Assembly: GCA_016285265.1 (NCBI GenBank)
Contig: JAEEQL010000011.1
Coordinates: forward strand, 1 to 41,049
Reading direction: 5' to 3'
DNA: 41,049 nt
From: Lachnospiraceae bacterium
GTDB lineage: Bacteria > Bacillota > Clostridia > Lachnospirales > Lachnospiraceae
In this document: positions 35,864 through 41,049 of the stretch, piece by piece
Position numbering within the stretch: position 1 is the stretch's first letter
Layout: every line of letters begins with the position of its first letter
Made by a program: the position numbers and the translations under genes
Notes under the pieces: generated by a model
Database searches by the model: none
Told to the model about the DNA's origin: nothing
The model's input: the letters and a program-made list of their open reading frames with translations, nothing else

Positions 35864-37699
35864 TTAGCTAAATTTAATCAAGGGATTTAAAAACCTGCTT
35901 GGTACATATTTAGTGTTTTCCGTCTGTTTGATGTAAAAAATGTTCAGTTCGGATATCGCCCTTGTCATGGCAACATAGAAAATGCGTCTTTCTTCGTCGA
36001 CCGTTTTTTCATCAGGCATTCTTCCGTGGGGGAAGATTCCTTCATTGCAGTCCGGAATCCAGACTCTTTTGAATTCAAGTCCCTTGGATGCGTGGACCGT
36101 CATAAGATTAACCGCATTTTCACATTTTTTCATTTTTGCTTTCCTTAGATCTTCTTCGTAGCTTTCTTTCAGTTCGAAGAATTCATCGAATGAATCGGAA
36201 ACCGAAGCAAGTTCCTGAGCTTTCTCAAGGACACAGGAATATTCTTCCGCTTTTTTCACATTGCCTTCCGCAAGCTCATGAATATATTTTTCATATCCTG
36301 CTTTTTTATACAGGTATCCGATCGCATAGGAAGGTGAAAGTTTTTTCATAAAGCTCAGGTCTTTTTTCAGTTCTTTAAGATTTTTGATCTTTATCACCGC
36401 ATTCTTAATTCCGGGATTGCCCATTATTTTGCATATGACATTATCGATATTTCCCTCACAGCCGATAATGCACTCCGCATTGATGTAACGATTCGGCTTG
36501 TTGATGATCTCCTCAAGATCGTTTGTATCACCGAATCCTGCGGCAACTTTCATATAGGAGAATATCTCTTTAAATATGAAATGCTCATAACAACTGCCGG
36601 TTTTTTCGCGGATGATATACGGTATGTCACGAGAGGTCAGATAAGAGGCAAATCCCTGCATCTCGAGATTTGTCCTGAAAAGGACTGCATCGGAGGATGA
36701 ACCGGCCGAGTCTGCGATCTTTTCGTATTCGGCAATCCGGTCATCAAATCCCAGTATATTAACCATTCCTTCCTTTTCGGAAGATGAGATCAGTTCTTTA
36801 TTTATTCTGTCTTTGCCTTCCTCAATGACTGAAAGCGATGATCTGACTATCCCCGCGTCACTTCTGTAATTGGTATCAAGATGCAGTATTTTCGCATTCA
36901 TTTCTGATACATATTTTTTTAAGATGCCTGGCTCTGCCCCGCGGAAACCGTAAATGGACTGATCGTCATCACCAACGGCAAACACTTCGGTTCTTTTTCC
37001 GGAAAGCAGCTTTACGGTTTCGTACTGGACCGGATTGATGTCCTGGAATTCATCAATGAGTATCCGGGTAAATCTGTTTTTCCACTTTTGGGAAAATGCC
37101 TTATCCCTGATCAGTAATTCCCTGCAGTCATAAACCATATCGTCAAAATCCATCTGGCACGTTTTCTTCCTGAGGGCTTCATAGTATCCGAACATTTCAC
37201 TGAAATGAGGTCTGCATTCTTCAGGTAAAAGGAGCGCGGATTTTTCCGTATCAAGAGTGTTTTTGTAATATGTAACGGCTGAGCACAGACTGCTTACCGA
37301 AGCTTTGTTTTCAAGCACATAATCCTTACCCATGAACTTTCTGAGCACACTTCCCGCCATCTGTGTCTTGTTCTTTTCGAATATAAGTATTGGCGGATCG
37401 TTTCTTTTATACTCGGTGATCATATGGTAGAAGATGGAATGGAAAGTGCCGAAAGCAACCGGATAAAACATATCGGACAACTTACCGAATCTTCTCTGCA
37501 TTGACAGTGCGGCATCCTTGGTGAAGGTGATGACAAGAATAGAAGACGGATCGATCTTCCTTTCTTCGATCAGATAGAGAATACGTGCGGTCATTGTATG
37601 AGTCTTGCCCGAACCGGGTCCTGCAGCAAGAAGAAGATTTCCGCCTGTGAATGTTGCTGCTTCATATTGCTGGTTGTTTAGAGACATATCTTTGAACAT
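35864..37699 (-). CDS. UvrD/Rep-type ATP-dependent DNA helicase (superfamily 1)
   Basis: The 611-residue helicase contains all SF1A motifs: the Q motif LNNQQYEAATF, Walker A GPGSGKT at residues 27-33, motif II LIDEFQDINPVQY, motif III GDDDQSIYGFRGAEP, motif V LMTVHASKGLEFKRVW and motif VI YVAMTRAISELN. It is shorter than PcrA/UvrD (about 720 residues), mostly in the 2B and C-terminal regions, so it is a short paralogue rather than the housekeeping PcrA. It should unwind DNA 3' to 5' in repair or replication restart. The RBS GGAGG is 7 bases before the ATG but lies within a hairpin (37702-37738). Confidence 0.93.
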   Translation of the reverse strand: MFKDMSLNNQQYEAATFTGGNLLLAAGPGSGKTHTMTARILYLIEERKIDPSSILVITFTKDAALSMQRRFGKLSDMFYPVAFGTFHSIFYHMITEYKRNDPPILIFEKNKTQMAGSVLRKFMGKDYVLENKASVSSLCSAVTYYKNTLDTEKSALLLPEECRPHFSEMFGYYEALRKKTCQMDFDDMVYDCRELLIRDKAFSQKWKNRFTRILIDEFQDINPVQYETVKLLSGKRTEVFAVGDDDQSIYGFRGAEPGILKKYVSEMNAKILHLDTNYRSDAGIVRSSLSVIEEGKDRINKELISSSEKEGMVNILGFDDRIAEYEKIADSAGSSSDAVLFRTNLEMQGFASYLTSRDIPYIIREKTGSCYEHFIFKEIFSYMKVAAGFGDTNDLEEIINKPNRYINAECIIGCEGNIDNVICKIMGNPGIKNAVIKIKNLKELKKDLSFMKKLSPSYAIGYLYKKAGYEKYIHELAEGNVKKAEEYSCVLEKAQELASVSDSFDEFFELKESYEEDLRKAKMKKCENAVNLMTVHASKGLEFKRVWIPDCNEGIFPHGRMPDEKTVDEERRIFYVAMTRAISELNIFYIKQTENTKYVPSRFLNPLIKFS

Positions 37700-37701
37700 A
37701 A

Positions 37702-37738
37702 AAAGCCTCCGGAAAAAGAAGCCTTCTCCGGGGGCTTT
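37702..37738 (-). promoter_or_regulatory. Hairpin hiding the helicase RBS, with T-run
   Basis: Read on the minus strand, AAAGCCCCCGGA pairs with TCCGGAGGCTTT over 12 positions with one mismatch. The GGAGG Shine-Dalgarno is inside the second arm, and TTTTT follows just before the ATG. It could limit translation or act as an attenuator. On the plus strand the same stem has only one G-U pair but no clear T-run. Confidence 0.5.
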
Positions 37739-37782
37739 AAGTGTGTAAATATTATCATATTTCTATATGGATACAAAGAGGA

Positions 37783-37788
37783 TATAAT
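37783..37788 (+). promoter_or_regulatory. Consensus -10 box for the FecR-domain gene
   Basis: TATAAT stands 33 bases before the start codon of the gene at 37822. The best -35 at 17 bases (TTTCTA, 37760-37765) is weak. The gene is divergent from the helicase. Confidence 0.45.
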
Positions 37789-37821
37789 GATTCGGTAAGT
37801 TTATTTTATCGGGGGATAAAT

Positions 37822-39672
37822 ATGTTCTGTTCAAAATGCGGAAGTGAAATTGAAGAAGGAGAGCTTTTCTGCGGAAATTGCGGTACACCGGTTTCGGCAG
37901 AATCCGTCACACCGGAAAAGGAAGAGTCGCATGCAGACGGCTCCGAAAAGGCTGTCAGTGCAGAGGAAAAGCCTGACGGCAGGAAGTTTAATAAGACCGC
38001 CATTGTTATTGCAGTTTTTTTTATATGGCTTCTATTGGTGGCGGGATTGGCATTTATGATCTATTCGATCGTCATGAAAGCTTCGACCATGAGACTTTCA
38101 TCATATACCGGCGATGTGACGCTTACCAATGAAAACGGAAAGGTTCTTGAACTTAAGGAAGATAAGAGGCTCTTTGGCGGCAATGAGCTAAGTACGGGAA
38201 AAGAAAGCAAAGCCTATGTGCTTCTTGACGAAGACCGTTTTGTGACGCTCATGGAACGCAGCACCGCAGATTTCATCCAAAAGGGCAGCAGTATAAGCAT
38301 ATCGCTTGAAAAAGGAGATCTGTTCTTCAATATCGCAAGGGATCTTGAAGAGAATGAATCATTGAATATATCCACATCCACCATGATCATCGGTATTCGC
38401 GGAACATCGGGTTACGTAAGAGCGGATGAAAACGGAAATCCCGTGCTGTATCTTACCGGCGGAAAGGTTATGGCCTATGCCGAAGATCCGGATTCGGGAA
38501 ACACCGATCAGAGAAAGATCAGAGCAGGTCAGAAGCTTACCGTGATCATCACAGACGGTGAGATCGAAATGATCGTAGAGGATATAACTGAATACGATCT
38601 TCCCGAAGATGCGATAATAGAGATCACAACGGACCGGGATCTTCTTAATGACGTTGTAGAAGAGACCGGATGGGATAAAGATATTCTGAAGGAACTTAAG
38701 AGTATGTATGAAAGCGGAGATGTTCCGGATGTCGGCACAGGTTCATCCGACTCCTTCGGACCTCCCGATACATCCGATTGGCCGGAAGAGGCTTTTGAGA
38801 TCGTAGGCACATGGGATCTGAGCCCGACTATGGAAAATACTCTGCTGAGTCTGCAGTTTAACCGTGATGCAACCGGTATCGCCAAGACATATGTTGACGG
38901 TGAATTCCATGAGATAGAATTTTATTGGAACTGGATGAATTCCGGCAGCCTGTACTCTGTTGTTCTTGCAAAAGGAGAGACCGCTGTCGGCATTGACAGT
39001 TTATTTAACGTTGAATGCTGGGGAGACAGGATTGTATATCATTCTTCTTATTACTTAAGCGCCGATACCACAGTTCAGACAGGTTCTTTGGCATCCGACA
39101 ATGAAATAGATCAGCAGATCATCAAGTGGGTTATCGGAACCTGGCATGATCCTGATGATTTCATAAAGTTCACTTTAACTTTCTATGATGACGGAACAGG
39201 AACGACAGGATATCAGGCATTTAACTGGAGTGTAAATAACGGTGTCTTAACCTGCGATTTATTTGACGGTGATTCTGTTGAATTTGATTCCGGAACGATC
39301 CTGTATAAGTTTGAAGCCTTTGACCGGTATGGCTGGATTGAATTAGATAAATATGTCCTTTGGGTTCCGGATACTTTTGCCGTATGGACATACGACGATT
39401 ATGAATATTATTCGGTTCGGAACGGTGATTACACAGATTACCTGACAGGCAGAAAATTCTCGCTTTATATCGGTGCTCCTGCAGGAGCCGGAACAGGAAG
39501 CGGCTGCGGAAGGATTGTTTTTGGAGAGGATAATTCGTTTCTCTCGTATTACGGTGACGGTATGTTTTACACTGATTATGACGGAGGAATGTATTTCTGG
39601 CTGACAGATGATGATATTATCAGGGTACAATACCCCGATGATCCGTGCTCATATTTTTTTGAGAAAGACTGA
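37822..39672 (+). CDS. Zinc-ribbon / TM / FecR-domain protein with tandem lipocalin-like repeats
   Basis: The 616-residue chain has a zinc ribbon (C3, C6, C17, C20), an acidic linker, one TM helix (about 59-83), and a FecR-type beta domain (about 95-240: AYVLLDEDRFVTLMERS, STMIIGIRGTSGYVRA, GGKVMAYAED). Two repeats of about 110 residues follow, beginning VGTWDLSP (G329) and IGTWHDPD (G439), each with an FxxDxTG(I/T) strand. A third, divergent beta segment closes the protein. FecR domains in Gram-negatives relay siderophore signals to sigma factors; here no sigma factor or TonB receptor is nearby, so the role is different and unknown. GGGGGATAAAT before 37822 fixes the start. The N-terminal ribbon has the same Cys spacing as the gene at 9559. 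Confidence 0.78.
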   Translation: MFCSKCGSEIEEGELFCGNCGTPVSAESVTPEKEESHADGSEKAVSAEEKPDGRKFNKTAIVIAVFFIWLLLVAGLAFMIYSIVMKASTMRLSSYTGDVTLTNENGKVLELKEDKRLFGGNELSTGKESKAYVLLDEDRFVTLMERSTADFIQKGSSISISLEKGDLFFNIARDLEENESLNISTSTMIIGIRGTSGYVRADENGNPVLYLTGGKVMAYAEDPDSGNTDQRKIRAGQKLTVIITDGEIEMIVEDITEYDLPEDAIIEITTDRDLLNDVVEETGWDKDILKELKSMYESGDVPDVGTGSSDSFGPPDTSDWPEEAFEIVGTWDLSPTMENTLLSLQFNRDATGIAKTYVDGEFHEIEFYWNWMNSGSLYSVVLAKGETAVGIDSLFNVECWGDRIVYHSSYYLSADTTVQTGSLASDNEIDQQIIKWVIGTWHDPDDFIKFTLTFYDDGTGTTGYQAFNWSVNNGVLTCDLFDGDSVEFDSGTILYKFEAFDRYGWIELDKYVLWVPDTFAVWTYDDYEYYSVRNGDYTDYLTGRKFSLYIGAPAGAGTGSGCGRIVFGEDNSFLSYYGDGMFYTDYDGGMYFWLTDDDIIRVQYPDDPCSYFFEKD

Positions 39673-39693
39673 CAGGATACGAAGGCGTTTAAA

Positions 39694-39762
39694 GTCCCCC
39701 CGGCTTTGCAATATATTGTAATTTCTTAAAGATATATATTGCGGGCAAAGGGGGATTTTTAT
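39694..39762 (+). terminator. Intrinsic terminator after the FecR-domain gene
   Basis: The stretch CCCCCCGGCTTTGCAATATA pairs with TATATTGCGGGCAAAGGGGG by two partly alternative stems (outer C/G runs, CTTTGC with GCAAAG, or inner GCAATATAT pairing). It is followed by ATTTTTATT. It starts about 25 bases after the stop. Confidence 0.75.
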
Positions 39763-39785
39763 TGTCTGAAAATTGCCGTTTTTCC

Positions 39786-39814
39786 TTGTTAATAGTGCGA
39801 ATTTGCGATATAAT
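39786..39814 (+). promoter_or_regulatory. Promoter of the GH13-like gene
   Basis: TTGTTA (39786-39791) and TATAAT (39809-39814) are separated by exactly 17 bases. The predicted start near 39821 leaves a leader of about 20 bases with GGAG before the ATG. Confidence 0.75.
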
Positions 39815-39840
39815 TTATGGGATTATGGAGAAGTTTGCGA

Positions 39841-41049
39841 ATGAATAGGAACAGTTCCAATTTCATATTTCCCCTGATCACTCAGGTGACCGCGTCAGGT
39901 GTGCGTTTCTGCCTTGAAACAAGCGCTTCTGATTGCGGTATCGTCCTTTATGACAGAAAGTCCGGGGACGAACTCGGAAAGATAGCTTTTGACTCTTCCG
40001 ACAGGATAGGAAATCTTTATTGCAAGACTGTTCCGGATATTGATCCCGCAGGGATGTCATATCTGTATTATATCGGAAATAAACTATTGTCCGATAAAAG
40101 AGCACTCAGCCTTCTTCCTTCGGATCATTACGGTAAGGAATTAAAGGAGCCGTTAAAGGCGAACATATATGATGAGGATTATGACTGGGAGGGTGACTGC
40201 TTTCCGGCACTTAAATATGAGGACAGCTTCTGGTATCTCCTTCATGTAAGGGGCTTTACCAGGTCTTCAAGTTCAGGTGTTAAGGGAAAAGGAACCTTTG
40301 CCGGCGTTACCGAAAAGCTTGATCATCTTCAGGATATAGGCATTACTACCGTAGAGCTTCAGCCCGCGTATGATTTTGAAGACTGGGATGAGGAGACAGG
40401 CAGGCTTAACTACTGGGGATATAAGCCCGGATTTTATTACGCACCCAAGGCCGCTTATGCGTATTCCAAGGATCCCGTCAGGGAGTTCAAGGATCTCGTT
40501 AAGGCTCTTCATAAAAGAAATATGGAAGTCTGTATGCAGTTTTATTTTGCGGCAGACTTTCCCGAGGCGGAGATCCTGGAGATCCTTCGCTACTGGGTTG
40601 TAAACTTCCACGTTGATGCATTCCACCTTATGGGCATGAACATACCCATGAGTCTTGTGGCATCCGATCCCATGCTTGCCGGTACCAAGATCCTTTCCGA
40701 TCATCTGGAAAGCATTAATTTTGATATCATCAGAAAGCCCGGTGACAGAAGAGTCATCGGTTACTATTCCGACGATTTTCAGTATCCGCTCAGAAAGCTG
40801 CTTAAGAGCGATGACGGACAGGTGTCCGATGTTCTTGCACAGCTCCGTTCCAATCCCGAGGAAAACGGAAGGATCAATTTCTTTTCAAGTTACAGGGGAT
40901 TCACTCTTATGGATATGGTCAGTTACGACCGTAAGCATAATGAGGAAAACGGCGAAGAAGGACGAGACGGAAGCGATTACAACTTCAGCTGGAATTGCGG
41001 CGAAGAAGGTCCCACCAGGAAAAAGAAGGTAAAGGATCTCAGGGAAAAG
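39841..41049 (+). CDS. GH13 glycogen-debranching-like protein with lost catalytic residues (partial, runs off right edge)
   Basis: The frame is open from ATG 39841 to the window end (403 codons, no stop). An N-terminal CBM48-like beta domain (about 1-125) is followed by a GH13 barrel. GKGTFAGVTEKLDHLQDIGITTVELQP and LNYWGYKPGFYYAPKAAYA (first one in parts: GKGTFAGVTEKLDHL, QDIGITTVELQP), and later SYDRKHNEENGEEGRDGSD and YNFSWNCGEEGPT match TreX/GlgX/isoamylase-type enzymes. The active-site regions do not. Region I is MEVCMQFYFA (228-237) instead of VIMDVVYNH. Region II is VDAFHLMG (258-265), two residues short and without the nucleophile Asp. Region III is VIGYYSDDF (305-313) without Glu. 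Region IV is FSSYRGF (348-354) where CHDGF is expected. It is therefore probably a non-hydrolytic glycan-binding or regulatory relative. GGAG lies 10 bases before the start. Confidence 0.82.
   Translation, partial: MNRNSSNFIFPLITQVTASGVRFCLETSASDCGIVLYDRKSGDELGKIAFDSSDRIGNLYCKTVPDIDPAGMSYLYYIGNKLLSDKRALSLLPSDHYGKELKEPLKANIYDEDYDWEGDCFPALKYEDSFWYLLHVRGFTRSSSSGVKGKGTFAGVTEKLDHLQDIGITTVELQPAYDFEDWDEETGRLNYWGYKPGFYYAPKAAYAYSKDPVREFKDLVKALHKRNMEVCMQFYFAADFPEAEILEILRYWVVNFHVDAFHLMGMNIPMSLVASDPMLAGTKILSDHLESINFDIIRKPGDRRVIGYYSDDFQYPLRKLLKSDDGQVSDVLAQLRSNPEENGRINFFSSYRGFTLMDMVSYDRKHNEENGEEGRDGSDYNFSWNCGEEGPTRKKKVKDLREK

Noticed and set aside
1-41049. CRISPR arrays, tRNA or rRNA genes, insertion sequences
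   Set aside because: No regularly spaced repeats, cloverleaf sequences, conserved rRNA segments or transposase motifs were seen on reading both strands.

Overview
The window looks like chromosome from a fibre-degrading member of the Lachnospiraceae (Clostridia), plausibly of the Butyrivibrio/Pseudobutyrivibrio kind. The reasons are: purine-rich Shine-Dalgarno sites and sigma-A-type promoters; a low-to-mid G+C composition with strong ATC/AAG/CTT codon bias; Clostridia-type gene sets (NfnAB-like bifurcating transhydrogenase, formate-THF ligase plus FolD, the phoH-HD-ybeY cluster); and plant-polysaccharide enzymes (an intracellular GH51 arabinofuranosidase and a membrane-anchored GH5 cellulase). 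The assignment is inferred from gene content. No rRNA, tRNA, CRISPR array or intact insertion sequence was seen.

Region 1 (1-13.1 kb, plus strand) carries a YebC regulator and a polyprenyl-phosphate-type GT2 that overlaps a GT-C-like membrane protein with a long disordered tail. These are followed by the FtsK/SpoIIIE translocase, the one-carbon pair fhs-folD, a zinc-ribbon/TM/TPR protein, and the two subunits of an NfnAB-type transhydrogenase. Region 2 (13.2-22.1 kb) is a run of tightly packed or overlapping genes: a small membrane protein, rlmH, nth, pdp, phoH, a shortened and degenerate 7TM-HD protein, ybeY, a flippase-like protein and a COG2509-type FAD protein. Region 3 (22.1-25.8 kb) holds a Cache-GGDEF diguanylate cyclase, the GH51 enzyme and a CDP-alcohol phosphatidyltransferase fused to a DUF4298-like tail. 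Region 4 (25.9-30.2 kb) starts at a near-consensus promoter and runs proB, 5-formyl-THF cyclo-ligase, proA, gltX: proline synthesis and glutamate use around one promoter. It ends beside a perfect 29-bp palindrome.

Region 5 (30.2-33.6 kb) is visibly more A+T-rich. It encodes an AgrA/AgrC-like LytTR two-component pair without agrB or agrD, a terminator, a pair of direct repeats placed like a LytTR operator, and two small membrane proteins that could be its targets. Region 6 is on the minus strand: a UvrD/Rep helicase, whose RBS sits in a hairpin, and the GH5 cellulase. Region 7 (37.8 kb to the end, plus strand) has a zinc-ribbon/TM/FecR protein with tandem lipocalin-like repeats. It ends with a GH13 glycogen-debranching-type gene that runs off the right edge.

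The most notable findings are proteins that keep a family fold and reading frame but have lost the catalytic residues. The GH13 protein at the right edge lacks the nucleophile, acid/base and stabiliser positions. The HD protein between phoH and ybeY lacks the extracellular domain and most metal ligands. Other points worth checking are the orphan LytTR system with its putative operator, the phosphatidyltransferase-DUF4298 fusion and the large palindrome after gltX.
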